Part shown: positions 1 to 9,057 of the stretch, in pieces | How positions within the stretch are numbered: position 1 is the stretch's first letter | How the letters are laid out: the number at the start of each line of letters is the position of its first letter | NCBI GenBank assembly: GCA_030123565.1 | Contig: CP126122.1 | Coordinates: 879,001-943,000, forward strand | Source of the DNA: Nitrospira sp. | GTDB taxonomy: Bacteria; Nitrospirota; Nitrospiria; Nitrospirales; Nitrospiraceae | Reading direction: 5' to 3' | DNA: 64,000 nucleotides | Translations under genes and position numbers: made by a program | The notes under the pieces: generated by a model | Told to the model about the DNA's origin: nothing | What the model saw: only the letters and a program-made list of their open reading frames with translations | Database searches by the model: none

Positions 1-581
1 TCCAGCGAGCGCAGGCGATCGGTCCGTCTCATCAACGTGGAGGCCCGGCGCAGATCGTCCTGAGCCATGTGATGGGCCAAGGCATTGCAGGCGATACGTG
101 CGACCGTCTCGGCGACCACCAAAGCTTCCTCGTCCCAGTGAAGATCCTTGCCGATCGGGCCGAAGGTGCACAGACCGAGGAGGCCGGTCCGGTTTTGGAG
201 CGGAACGCAGACTGCCGCATGCGCCGTAGCCATGGCCGCGCCGGTCGTTGAGGAAGATTGCTGGTCGTACCGGAGCATGTGCGGCGTCTTTGAAAGGCTT
301 GTAATGATGGGGTGATCGCCCGGCAATGCGGAGGGTGATACAGAAAGAGCATGTGGTCCCATGGATGTGAGTAGACGATACTGCAGTGGGTCGGACTCTC
401 GTATCCAGAGGGCCGCCGAGGGGAGGTGAATGTGTTGCGAGATGGCAGCCAGAATACAGTCGCCGAGGCGCGGGAGATCCAGCGCCTGTCCCATCCTCTC
501 GGCAAAGTCACCGATTATTCTTATGAGTTCCACGGAACCTGGAAGGATAGCGGTGTGTCGACTGTGTTCGTGGAGTGTCAT
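1..581 (-). CDS. GAF-domain signalling protein, C-terminus beyond the window
   Basis: Reading the minus strand from an ATG at 581 gives an open frame that runs off position 1 (193 complete codons visible). It begins MTLHEHSRHTAILPGS and reads through VPLQNRTGLLGLCTFG and then WDEEALVVAETVARIACNAL, the pattern of the second half of a GAF sensory domain (strand, turn, then the closing helix). The visible part ends in a helical stretch that could lead into a kinase, sigma-54 ATPase or cyclase output domain, which cannot be seen. The frame is open upstream to a TAA at 633-635 but offers no better start, and no strong ribosome-binding site precedes 581. It lies downstream of, and on the same strand as, the large signalling fusion, so the two may be co-transcribed. 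The GAF call is fairly firm; the full function is unknown. Confidence 0.6.
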   Translation of the reverse strand, partial: MTLHEHSRHTAILPGSVELIRIIGDFAERMGQALDLPRLGDCILAAISQHIHLPSAALWIRESDPLQYRLLTSMGPHALSVSPSALPGDHPIITSLSKTPHMLRYDQQSSSTTGAAMATAHAAVCVPLQNRTGLLGLCTFGPIGKDLHWDEEALVVAETVARIACNALAHHMAQDDLRRASTLMRRTDRLRSL

Positions 582-686
582 GGTACCGCGCAGAACAAAT
601 CCATCCAGACACCAGCTGTTCAGGGTGTCGCCTTATCCGCCGGGTGTTCGGAGTGCGTGAGTGAAGTATAGCCGTGAGCTTTTTTT

Positions 687-3600
687 TCAGCCAGAGGAAT
701 CAAGTTTTTCGGCGACGGCGAGGAGAATCTGTCCGGAGAGCGCACGCATGAGTTTCGCAGGAACGGGAGTGATTTGTGAGAGGCGCGCAATGAAGGTGTC
801 TTCTTCGAATGCGTGGAGTCGCCCGACCCGCAGGGCTTGGCAGACCTGAGCCATATGATTCAAAGTCAGGCGGGCTTCTCCCGTGAATTCGTCGATCCCC
901 CGTTCTTGCAGATGAGGACGATACAAGAGCGCCATGTCTGCGGTGGGAGTGAAGGCGCTGACGATCAATTTCCCGCCGGGCCTGAGCACACGGAAGAGTT
1001 CTCGAAGGGTATGGAGCGGGGAGGGGGCGAAGCTGAACGAGAGATTCGCGACGATGCGATCGAATGAACGGTCTGCAAAGGGAAGGGCTTCCATGGACCG
1101 ACCGAGCACCCAGGTCTGTGCGGCTGGTGTCGGAGCAGAAATGCGCCCGGAAAACAAACTGTCCATCTGGTTTACGGCCTCCTTCATGGCGGCTTGTGCC
1201 GCACGAAGCGTGGGGACGGAGAAGTCCGTTCCCACGTACCGGATGGGGCGGCCGTGGTGCCAGGTCTGAGCGCGGAGGCGGTAGGAGAGGTTCAAGAGCA
1301 GTAATCGGGCGAAGGAATGGAGTCCGCATCCCACATCAAGCAAAGCAAGTCCTTCGTCGAGGGGCTGGGAGAGTTGGTAGAGATGGTCGATATATTGCCA
1401 ATAGGCCGGCAGTTCATCCAAGGCCGAAGTGAGACCGGTTTGAACGGTCCACAATCGTTCTCTGGTGGCACCGACCGGGTATTTGGCGCGTAATTGATCA
1501 CGTTCGAATCGAGAACGAACGGCGATGGGCCGGGAGACGGTCGACAGGGCTGCCGGGGAGGGATAGGAAAATCTGTCGGGCGGACAGCAAAGCTGCCGGA
1601 GACGTTGCCAACTCGCGCGTAGTACCCTCGGCGCGACATCCCCTGCAATCAGAAGGAGAGACGGTAAGCTCATGCGGCTGCCTCTGGTTCCGAGGAGATT
1701 CACCGTGTCCTGCAACAGTGTCGATGGCGTGCCCGGTATCGGTGGCTCAGGAGTATCCATCCCGTTGGTGAGAAATACGACGTCGGTGCGACAGTGCGCG
1801 AGATCCTCATGAAGGGAGCTAACTTCCACATATTGTGCGGCAACGGCGTCGCTCAAGAAGCGGTCGATATCGAGGGGCAGTCCCAAGAAGTTGCCTGTTC
1901 CGAACCGGATACCCGCGAGATGTTCCTGGATCACATCACGTTGATGGAGGGCGGTGAGACAATGCCGGAGGTCCAGGGTGGGATTGAGGAGGATGAGGCG
2001 GCGAATCAGCCTATGCCAGTCTTGGCGACGCAGCGCAATTCGACCAAGGAGGTCCGGAGCCAACAGGGTGAGGGGTGCCCCTGGCCATTCTTTCCGTGTA
2101 TAGGCCAGCACGGTATCGAGATCGTCTTCCAGCGAGGTGAACGTCGTCTGTGACGGGTCACCGTCGCTGAGTCCGATGTGGCGACTGTGATCGTATCGCA
2201 GGACTCGAAGCCCGGAGCCGGCCAGGAAATAGGCGAAGGCCACATAGGCCCGTTGAGTCATTCCATATCCCGGGCAGAGCAGAACGACTGGAAGATTCGT
2301 CGCCTTGGCCTGTCGCGGGGAGTCATGACACAACACGATCCCCTGCCCCTCGCGATTCCGCAGACGGTGCGAAACGGTCACGACGGGGGCATCGGCGATC
2401 GGTTCGGCAAGGTCCTGTGATGTGAACATTTCCGGTGCGATGATGCTTTGGAGTCGCAGTTCCTGCGCTAGAGACAGATGCTCAAAACGCACTCCAAAGC
2501 GAAGTCGTTGCTCTCCGCTCGGCATGCGGCGAGGGGTCGTGCCGATTCGGTGCGGACTCGTCCAGCCGACACGTCCGACCCAGGGCTGTTCCGATTCCTC
2601 CGTGGGTGCTGCGCCGGCGGGATGAGTGGTCGGGCCGACAGGTATCAATCGGATGACCTGTTGAACCGCGAGAAAGTCGGAATGGTCGGACAGTTCGATG
2701 CAGGCTCCGTCTCGGCTGAGATTCACGATCAGGCCGAGAGGGCGATCCATCCGCTGCTCCGAGCCGCTGAGTCGAACGGGAAGGGCGACAGCCAGACGAA
2801 CCGTTTCACGTCGATCGCCCGGCATTTCGCCGGATGAGATGGCATCGGCCGAGTTGTTCTCTGCAGTCGTGAAGGGCGGGGGTATCAAGGCTTCGAACGT
2901 CACAGTTGCCGAACCATCCTGCAGGCCGTCGAAAAGCGAATGGAGGACGTCCCGGTCACGTTCCGCGATGAACGTAAAAACAATGACGAGGTCCCTGACG
3001 GTGGGAAACGCCGTCTCTGCAACTGCGGCGAGACGTTCATGCACCACACCTTGAAGCTCCAGGAAACTGACCGGCGTCTTGATCGCGACGTACGCTGGTT
3101 GCAGATGAACGGGGGAAGACAGGTCTTGGACGGTCAGGAGCGCTCCTTCGTCGCTGATGTTTCGTAGGACACCCCGGATGGTTGTGTTTCCGATGGAGAG
3201 TTGAACCGGGAGTGAGAGCAGCCTGCGTGTGAAACGACGACGGTCATGCGGCCGTGCGACGATGTTCGAAGTGCCCGCTCGAAGAACGTCGGTTCCAGCG
3301 GTGGGTTCTGTGGCTGCTGAAGATTCGGAATTCTCACGGTCGGCCGGAGAGGCCGGGAGGTCGGCTTGAGCCGGAATTCTGACTCTGACCGTCAATCCCC
3401 TGCCGACAGGGCTCTCGATTTCGATGGCGCCCCCATGGGCCTGGACGATCTGATGGGCTCGCAAAAAATCTTCGGCCGATAGGTGGTCATCGGGCCACCT
3501 GTGCAAGGCAGGCACCGTGTCCTCTGCAATGTCCTGGATGGTGAAGGTTGCATAGGTAAGAGTGATTCCTGAACCGAACGTGCGGTCGCCCGGTCCGGCC

Positions 3601-4916
3601 ACATTGTCCTGCAAGGTAAGCGATTCGGTCTGCAGGACGAGATGCAGAGGGGTGGCGGTGCCGGAGGCTTGCCGTCGTACATAGGCGAACAGGATTCGTG
3701 CGAGGTCTTCGATCGAGTCACGCCGCCCCAAGATCATCGGAAGGTCGGCAGCGAAGCGTGATGTCAGCAGGAAATCCGTCGCCTTCGGTTCATGCCGGAT
3801 CGAACGGACCACTGTCTGAAGGATTTCATTGAGGGCAAGGAGTTCCATCCCGACGGGCTGCGCATGGATGGTTTGTACTAGTTTTCGGCTCAGTCGGCTG
3901 GCCTGCGAAGCCTTGGCGACCATGGTTTCGACATGCTGTTCGATCTTGCTCTGTTGGATCGTGCTCAGAAGTCGTTGAGAGTCTTGTAGGAGCGTGGTGA
4001 GAGGTTGTTGCAGTTGGCGAGAGACCCGGGCGGCCTCCCGAGCGAGGGCGAGTTGGCGGTTGGCTTCTCGAAGCCTGGATTCCAATTGGGCGAGGCGGTC
4101 TTGCTGTTCCTTCTGCTGCGAAAGATCCCGGAGTACCCCGATAGTGCCGCTATAGCGGTTGACGTTGTCGTAGAGCCCCTTGGCTGTGACTTCTACCGTC
4201 ACGGTGGCGGTCGAGAGATCGGGAAGTATTTTTCGTTGGAGCATCAGTTCAAGCTTGCGGACAGAGCGGCTGCCGGCCCTGCGTTCGTTCAGTCGAAACC
4301 GCCCGGCGATTTCCTGCAGGGGAGGGAGCAGGATCGAATAGTGCCGGCCTGCGAGTTCTTCGGGGGTATAGCCGAGCAGGGCGACGGCCCCGGGACTGAC
4401 GTAGACAAAACGGCCCTCTTGGTCGAGTTCGTACAGGATGTCGCTCAACGTCTCAACGACCCGCAGATGCCGCTGAAATGTCCGGTCCAACTTCATTTGG
4501 AGGTCGTGTTTCTCCACGGCTTCCTGTACATAAAACAGTAATTCCGTGAGAAAACCGGACGAGTTTTTGAAGAGGAAAAAGTCCGCTCCGCTTTGTAAGG
4601 CTTGGACGGCCGTCTGTGAATCACTGTGATCCGTTTGAAGGATGATCGCGGCATTGGGAGCATGGCGGCGGAGAGGTGCGAGGATGTTGAGGCCGTTCTC
4701 CGGCCTCAAGTCCTGATCGATCAGGATGATGTGCCACTCATTCCGCTGACTGAAGGTGAGGGCTTCTTCAGAGGAATAGCCGGCTTCAATGCGGCAGCCG
4801 GAGAAGAATTCCCTCAAGCCGGAGGATATCAGCTTAATCTCGTCTGGGTGTTCGTTGATGAGGAGAATGTTGAGCGACGTTTCAGGCAACGACATGGGAG
4901 ATTTCATGGTCCTCAT
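687..4916 (-). CDS. Six-part signalling fusion: receiver-PAS-degenerate kinase-PilZ-PilZ-LuxD-like hydrolase-methyltransferase
   Basis: This 1409-residue cytoplasmic protein starts with a receiver domain (about 14-135; phospho-acceptor Asp67 in LIDQDL, conserved Thr95 and Lys117). A PAS domain (about 150-265), a coiled coil and a HisKA-like helix pair (about 290-350) follow; the phospho-His position is not histidine (AARVSRQLQQPL). A degenerate ATPase ends in AHGGAIEIESPVGRGL (493-508). Two PilZ domains follow: 557-660 with RRRFTRR and NISDEG, and 700-825 with RRETVR and NLSRDG, the signatures of c-di-GMP binding. Residues 848-1095 resemble LuxD acyl-transferases (RYDHSRHIGLSDG), but the nucleophile serine position is Leu957. 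The C-terminus (about 1150-1400) is a class I SAM methyltransferase with motif LLDVGCGLHSFA. It probably integrates phosphorylation and c-di-GMP to control a methyltransferase; the substrate is unknown. Confidence 0.85.
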   Translation of the reverse strand: MRTMKSPMSLPETSLNILLINEHPDEIKLISSGLREFFSGCRIEAGYSSEEALTFSQRNEWHIILIDQDLRPENGLNILAPLRRHAPNAAIILQTDHSDSQTAVQALQSGADFFLFKNSSGFLTELLFYVQEAVEKHDLQMKLDRTFQRHLRVVETLSDILYELDQEGRFVYVSPGAVALLGYTPEELAGRHYSILLPPLQEIAGRFRLNERRAGSRSVRKLELMLQRKILPDLSTATVTVEVTAKGLYDNVNRYSGTIGVLRDLSQQKEQQDRLAQLESRLREANRQLALAREAARVSRQLQQPLTTLLQDSQRLLSTIQQSKIEQHVETMVAKASQASRLSRKLVQTIHAQPVGMELLALNEILQTVVRSIRHEPKATDFLLTSRFAADLPMILGRRDSIEDLARILFAYVRRQASGTATPLHLVLQTESLTLQDNVAGPGDRTFGSGITLTYATFTIQDIAEDTVPALHRWPDDHLSAEDFLRAHQIVQAHGGAIEIESPVGRGLTVRVRIPAQADLPASPADRENSESSAATEPTAGTDVLRAGTSNIVARPHDRRRFTRRLLSLPVQLSIGNTTIRGVLRNISDEGALLTVQDLSSPVHLQPAYVAIKTPVSFLELQGVVHERLAAVAETAFPTVRDLVIVFTFIAERDRDVLHSLFDGLQDGSATVTFEALIPPPFTTAENNSADAISSGEMPGDRRETVRLAVALPVRLSGSEQRMDRPLGLIVNLSRDGACIELSDHSDFLAVQQVIRLIPVGPTTHPAGAAPTEESEQPWVGRVGWTSPHRIGTTPRRMPSGEQRLRFGVRFEHLSLAQELRLQSIIAPEMFTSQDLAEPIADAPVVTVSHRLRNREGQGIVLCHDSPRQAKATNLPVVLLCPGYGMTQRAYVAFAYFLAGSGLRVLRYDHSRHIGLSDGDPSQTTFTSLEDDLDTVLAYTRKEWPGAPLTLLAPDLLGRIALRRQDWHRLIRRLILLNPTLDLRHCLTALHQRDVIQEHLAGIRFGTGNFLGLPLDIDRFLSDAVAAQYVEVSSLHEDLAHCRTDVVFLTNGMDTPEPPIPGTPSTLLQDTVNLLGTRGSRMSLPSLLLIAGDVAPRVLRASWQRLRQLCCPPDRFSYPSPAALSTVSRPIAVRSRFERDQLRAKYPVGATRERLWTVQTGLTSALDELPAYWQYIDHLYQLSQPLDEGLALLDVGCGLHSFARLLLLNLSYRLRAQTWHHGRPIRYVGTDFSVPTLRAAQAAMKEAVNQMDSLFSGRISAPTPAAQTWVLGRSMEALPFADRSFDRIVANLSFSFAPSPLHTLRELFRVLRPGGKLIVSAFTPTADMALLYRPHLQERGIDEFTGEARLTLNHMAQVCQALRVGRLHAFEEDTFIARLSQITPVPAKLMRALSGQILLAVAEKLDSSG

Positions 4917-5283
4917 GCAACAGTGCGCCGCCGCCTAAGTATCGTTGCAGAAGTGTCCGGGAGCCCGCATCGTACAGTGATGAACAGGTTCTCCCCTGTC
5001 AGAGGGACAATTGTGTCCTGCGGAAGCTGTTCGGCGAACATGAGTGGTTCAATATCATACAGCTTCCTGAGAAGCACAGTCCGCTGCCTGAGGGGACGAT
5101 TCTACTTCGGTAGGGGGAAGAGCGAGCTACACCGATCGAAATTGGTCAAGCCGCTGAATGTGGGCACAAAATTGTCTGAGAGGCGTCGGCCGTACAACGT
5201 GTGACGATCAGGCTGTCTCACGGGAGAGAATCAAGGAGGCCCACCGTCTTCGTCGCACCCGTGTGGGCGACGAAGAGCGCCGC
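4917..5283. other. Intergenic spacer
   Basis: This 367-base gap lies between two minus-strand genes. It must hold the promoter and leader of the large signalling fusion, though I see no convincing promoter hexamers. Near its right end is a hairpin, described separately, just past the stop of the next gene. No credible gene is visible on either strand. Confidence 0.4.
5248..5275 (-). terminator. Hairpin downstream of the His-rich periplasmic protein gene
   Basis: CTTCGTCGC (5248-5256) pairs perfectly with GCGACGAAG (5267-5275), and the stem can extend by two pairs around a bulged A. It lies 9 bases past the stop of the gene ending at 5284. There is no clear T tract after it on the minus strand, so it may be a weak or Rho-assisted terminator or an mRNA-stabilising hairpin. 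Confidence 0.4.
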
Positions 5284-6285
5284 CTAATGCGCCGCCGCGG
5301 TATTGGGAGCCTGCACGCACATACCAGGAGTCATATAGAGCAGATAATTTCCCATCCCATGATGAATGTTCGGATTCTGCAGGGGGTGGTGGTGCACCAT
5401 GACCATCTCATAGTCGTCTTGTTTGGTGACCGAAAACCCTTTGTCGTTCCGATACACCTGGTGGGGTTTGAAGTCGCGGAAGGTCCCGTCGGCATCCACC
5501 TCCGGAACAGTCCGTAGCAGGGTCTCTTTGGTGGTCTTATTCTCGAGCGCGATCATGAGCAACTCATCGTGGCCATGGGGATAGGCGAATTTGACGCAGC
5601 CGTCCATGTTGAACTTCAGCGGGGCCGACAGCACCGTGACGCCTGGCTTGATCTCGATTCCCTCGTCGGTTTGATCCGCGCCGCGCTGGCCGAACTTGCT
5701 GTAGCAGACGATGTTGACACCCACCTGGTAGACATCCATTTCTTGCACCTTCACGCCTTTCGGAGCGACATACATGGTGAACCGGGCCATCACGTCCTTC
5801 GTGGGCGGGGCCTTGTGGTAGAAGGCGACGATGGACATGAGGTTTTGCCCTTTCGCCAACTTCACCCCGTACCCTTCCGGAAACCGTGCTTCCGTCATTT
5901 CCAATCCGGCCCCGGCGAAAAACAACGGTTCCCCGTCGCAGGAGACACTGGGTTTGTCGTTGTTCAGCATGAGGATGTGGTGGAGATAATTCTTCGGGAG
6001 CGGCCGCCCGTCCTTGGTGAACACCTCGGACTTGTATCCGATCAGGTAGGTGTCCTCCGGCAGTTGAAACACCTTCTTCGGCATGCTGGATGCCAGGTCG
6101 CCGTCATGGCCGGTCGGCAGGTCGACCGGACCGAACGTGAGGGTGACAGTGTGATCGTCGATCGTGATCTTTGTTTCGCCCATACTGGGCATGGTCGGAA
6201 TCGCATGGTGATCGTGACCGCCGTCGGCGTAGACTGTACCAGTCATCCCAAGCAGCATGGCAATCGACAGCAACGCACGATTCAT
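5284..6285 (-). CDS. Exported His/Met-rich protein, possibly a copper-binding monooxygenase-like fold
   Basis: The ATG at 6285 is preceded by a strong AGGAGGAG ribosome-binding site, so it is preferred over an in-frame start 33 bases upstream. The 333-residue product has a signal peptide (MNRALLSIAMLLGMTGTVYA) followed by a His-rich GGHDHH stretch. The mature part contains a HHILMLN motif, AFYHKAP, PHGHDEL and, near the C-terminus, VMVHHHPLQNPNIHHGMGNY. Paired histidines followed by a distant His/Met cluster recall the copper type II, ascorbate-dependent monooxygenase fold (PHM/DBM-like), but I cannot confirm the fold. It follows another exported protein on the same strand, 77 bases away, suggesting a small operon. 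Its likely place is the periplasm; substrate and metal are unknown. Confidence 0.7.
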   Translation of the reverse strand: MNRALLSIAMLLGMTGTVYADGGHDHHAIPTMPSMGETKITIDDHTVTLTFGPVDLPTGHDGDLASSMPKKVFQLPEDTYLIGYKSEVFTKDGRPLPKNYLHHILMLNNDKPSVSCDGEPLFFAGAGLEMTEARFPEGYGVKLAKGQNLMSIVAFYHKAPPTKDVMARFTMYVAPKGVKVQEMDVYQVGVNIVCYSKFGQRGADQTDEGIEIKPGVTVLSAPLKFNMDGCVKFAYPHGHDELLMIALENKTTKETLLRTVPEVDADGTFRDFKPHQVYRNDKGFSVTKQDDYEMVMVHHHPLQNPNIHHGMGNYLLYMTPGMCVQAPNTAAAH

Positions 6286-6362
6286 AGCCTCTCCTCCTGG
6301 TTGTACCAAACCGATCATCCATCACCCTGTGGGAAGAACTGCAGGAAAGTGCCACCCATCTT

Positions 6363-7295
6363 TTACGGTGTCGCCGGGGGCGGAGTGAGTCGTTTCCAGA
6401 CGTAACTGCCGCCATGTTGCCGGGGCGGGATATTGTTTCTCGTACCGACACGAACGTACCACCAGATGCCCTTGGCTTGTGTGCCGTCTTCGGAAAGCAC
6501 GATTTCAAAGGCGCCTTCCCGGTCATTTCCCGTTTGTTTCCAGGTGCCTTGCCAGCGGCGGTCTTTGAAACTGGTGGTGGAAAACTGCCCTCCCTGCCAG
6601 GTATAGGGACCGTTGCCTTGCGCATCCAGGGTGGCGACGTACTTCTTATTGTCTTCGATTTCGGTGACTTCCCATTCCCCGCTCAAGTCGACGCCATCCG
6701 TTGCGGTTGCCTGACCATCGGCGGTGCGATGGAGTAGGGCGGTTGCGGAGGCCGAGGCTCCGGTCAATCCGCCTCCGGGTTGCCGAGCGGATTCGTGCCA
6801 GGATACGAGGATCCAGCGGCCATCCCGCCGTTCCAAGACCCCCGTCTCACGCAGCGGAAGCACCATGTGCTGGGTGAGATCACCGGGGTTGACGTATCGG
6901 ATATAGTCCAATTCCATCGCGAACCAGGCTACGTCGCCGTTGCTCCATAGGTGAAGGCTTGTGATCGGAATCTCCAATTTGGCCACCGAGTCGAATTCGC
7001 TGCGCATCTCGGACGCGAACGCAGGCCAGCCCACATACTTGCGTCCGTCGATCGTATAGCCGATGGCGTCGGCATCGTGCGACATATATTTCGCCATCGT
7101 GGCGAGATCTCGATCTGCGTTTGCCTGTACGAGGGTCCGCAAGGTCGCTTCCGGGTCGAGTGGCTCGCCGGCCCAGGCGAGTGACCCGCAAAAGATACTG
7201 ATAAGTGGGAAGAGGAAGAGCCGGCTCCATTGCGGAAGAAGGGTGGGTTGATGTCTACATGGCAGTGTGTTCATAAGGCGCGAAAGAATATCCAC
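6363..7295 (-). CDS. Exported protein with a SnoaL/NTF2-like domain
   Basis: The start is a GTG at 7295 with GAGGT just upstream; an ATG at 7274 is the alternative and would still leave a complete signal peptide (core LFLFPLISIFCGSLAWA). Residues about 45-175 read like an NTF2/SnoaL-type cone: an initial helix (PEATLRTLVQANADRDL), then a sheet including NGDVAWFAMELDYI and RRDGRWILVSWHES, as in the DUF4440-type superfamily used for small-ligand binding. The C-terminal third (from DLSGEWEVTEI) is a separate beta-rich segment with repeated W and G residues, resembling a small lipocalin-like barrel. Function is unknown. It precedes the His-rich exported protein and may be co-transcribed with it. 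Confidence 0.65.
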   Translation of the reverse strand: MDILSRLMNTLPCRHQPTLLPQWSRLFLFPLISIFCGSLAWAGEPLDPEATLRTLVQANADRDLATMAKYMSHDADAIGYTIDGRKYVGWPAFASEMRSEFDSVAKLEIPITSLHLWSNGDVAWFAMELDYIRYVNPGDLTQHMVLPLRETGVLERRDGRWILVSWHESARQPGGGLTGASASATALLHRTADGQATATDGVDLSGEWEVTEIEDNKKYVATLDAQGNGPYTWQGGQFSTTSFKDRRWQGTWKQTGNDREGAFEIVLSEDGTQAKGIWWYVRVGTRNNIPPRQHGGSYVWKRLTPPPATP

Positions 7296-7340
7296 AGGAC
7301 CTCGTAACTTGACGAGGCTACCTGTTGCCCTGAGGTGCTG

Positions 7341-8141
7341 TCAATGGCTATTTGCTGGATCGGTTGTGCCGGTCACGGCGCAGGCGACCACAGTCACATT
7401 GTCGATCCCCCCTTCGTCCCGCGCCGCCTGAATCAGAGCGTGAGTCACACCGGCGGGATCGTGCCTGTGCAACAGGGTTGTACGGAGAATGCACTCGTCG
7501 GTCAACATTTTCGTGAGGCCGTCCGAACAGAGCAGCAGCAGATCGCGATCGCGCAGCTCGCAATGGAAGACATCGGCATCTATGGCGAGACCAAGCCCCA
7601 TGGCGCGGGTCAACACATGGCGGTCCGGATGGCACGCTGCCTGCGCCGGCGTGAGGAGTCCGTCACGGACCTGTTCTTCGACCAGCGTATGGTCCTGCGT
7701 CACCTGCCTAATGGCGGCTTCTCTGATCAGGTAGGCCCGGCTGTCACCGACGTTGAGGACGATCAAACGGGGTCGGGGAAACGGCAGGAGATGCGCCAAG
7801 ACCAGCGTCGTTCCCATCCCTTGCAGCGGTGGATGTTGAACGGCGTGCCGCTGAACGGCCCTATGGGCGCGTTGCACCATGGTCGTGAGGAGCGCGACGG
7901 CGTCCTCATCCGCTGTGACGGTTTGGTCTGAGGCGCCGTGAGAAAGGCTCGGCGCGAGATCCGCGAGGGTGTCCATAGCCAGTCGGCTGGCGAAGTCTCC
8001 TCCCGCATGGCCTCCCATGCCGTCGGCCACGGCCCAGAGCCGGTGCCGATTGTCGACCAGAAACGTATCTTGATTGGTCGGACGAACCAAACCCCGATCC
8101 GTCCCGCCGTAGGCCGACCACTCCCACATGCCTCTCTGCAT
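7341..8141 (-). CDS. stp: PP2C-family serine/threonine protein phosphatase
   Basis: This 266-residue protein carries the bacterial PP2C motifs in order: a metal-binding N-terminus with TNQDTFLVD, the AVADGMGGHAGGDFAS signature, NVGDSRAYLI, TQDHTLVEEQV, LLLLCSDGLTKML and GGIDNVTVVAC. Enzymes of this family remove phosphate from Ser/Thr residues using two Mn/Mg ions held by these aspartates, usually opposing a Hanks-type kinase. No kinase gene lies beside it in the window. It follows the RNase H-like gene by only 9 bases on the same strand, so the two are probably one transcript. The symbol follows common usage for stand-alone Stp/PrpC phosphatases. Confidence 0.9.
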   Translation of the reverse strand: MQRGMWEWSAYGGTDRGLVRPTNQDTFLVDNRHRLWAVADGMGGHAGGDFASRLAMDTLADLAPSLSHGASDQTVTADEDAVALLTTMVQRAHRAVQRHAVQHPPLQGMGTTLVLAHLLPFPRPRLIVLNVGDSRAYLIREAAIRQVTQDHTLVEEQVRDGLLTPAQAACHPDRHVLTRAMGLGLAIDADVFHCELRDRDLLLLCSDGLTKMLTDECILRTTLLHRHDPAGVTHALIQAARDEGGIDNVTVVACAVTGTTDPANSH

Positions 8142-8150
8142 CTCCCTGCG

Positions 8151-8924
8151 CTATCTCAGCGGCGTCAAAGACCCAGGGCCATACCGTGCGGCCAGCCGGT
8201 CGTATACCCATTCCGCCAGCGGCTCAAGGTTGCTGGTGTCCGCGGCATTGTAGCGGATGAGTTTGTCCAGAGCCGCTTCATCGCCGGTTCGATACTGCTG
8301 CCACAAACGAACCGCGTCCATTCCGTCGAGTTGATGCAGGTCGGAATCACGCGCAATGTCCAACTCGCGTTCGATCTGTTTCAGGCCACCCTGCAATCCT
8401 ATCCGTCTGGCGGCGAAACAGAGATCGAAGTGTGGAAGAGAGACCTCTAACCCACGAAAGGATGTCTGCAAGTAGGGGATATCGAACACGCTGCCGAAAA
8501 ACGTGATCAACACATCCGCCCGATCGAGTTCCTCCTGCAGCAGGTCCCTGGTCAGCGAGTCGCCTCGGATCAACGTGCGCATGTGACCGTTTCGATAGAG
8601 GCCGACGAGGGTTACCTGGCCCTCCTGCGCAGAGAGTCCGGTCGTTTCAATGTCGAGGTACAACGCCCGCGCGCCGAAGGTCCGAAACAGCCGCCAGTGG
8701 TCGCGTGTATGAAGGCAGTCGGCAAAGTATCGGGCATTGCGCCGATCGAGATGTTCCTGCGCCGCGGCGAGGTCGGCATCGTACAGGGCTTTCCGGGACG
8801 GCGAGATGCCTGGCAGACGAGTCTCCCGGCGGAAGGCCGTCCAATCGGCGATGCCCCCTTCCCAGAGCCGCCGCTCGGTGGAAGGACCGATGCCGTTCAG
8901 ATGGACGAAGGTTGAGGTCAACAT
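8151..8924 (-). CDS. RNase H-like 3'-5' exonuclease domain protein, YprB family
   Basis: The protein has the DEDD-type exonuclease pattern: LYLDIETTGL (first acidic pair), a central FGSVFDIPYL, DLCFAARR, and RYNAADTSNLEPLA at the end. This matches the YprB / Ribonuclease_H_2 family, predicted to degrade or trim nucleic acids. Ahead of it is a helical segment starting FVHLNGIGPSTERRLWEGGI that resembles a helix-hairpin-helix DNA-binding motif. I chose the ATG at 8924 because the residues before it look non-conserved; an in-frame TTG at 8972 would add 16 residues, and neither has a good ribosome-binding site. The in vivo substrate is unknown. Confidence 0.8.
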   Translation of the reverse strand: MLTSTFVHLNGIGPSTERRLWEGGIADWTAFRRETRLPGISPSRKALYDADLAAAQEHLDRRNARYFADCLHTRDHWRLFRTFGARALYLDIETTGLSAQEGQVTLVGLYRNGHMRTLIRGDSLTRDLLQEELDRADVLITFFGSVFDIPYLQTSFRGLEVSLPHFDLCFAARRIGLQGGLKQIERELDIARDSDLHQLDGMDAVRLWQQYRTGDEAALDKLIRYNAADTSNLEPLAEWVYDRLAARYGPGSLTPLR

Positions 8925-8960
8925 GGATGAGACAGCGCCGGTGCTTGACGCGGATTGTAG

Positions 8961-8974
8961 CCTTGATTTCAAGG
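8961..8974. promoter_or_regulatory. Palindrome in a divergent promoter region
   Basis: CCTTGA-TT-TCAAGG is a perfect 6+2+6 dyad in the spacer between the minus-strand exonuclease gene and the plus-strand cyclophilin-like gene. The location suits an operator, but there is no independent support. Confidence 0.25.
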
Positions 8975-9057
8975 GATAAACAAGTTAGAGTCCGCGACTG
9001 GTGCGGTGTTTCGTCATTGTCAGGAAGGGTTACGGATCAAGGGGAACACGGGGGATC

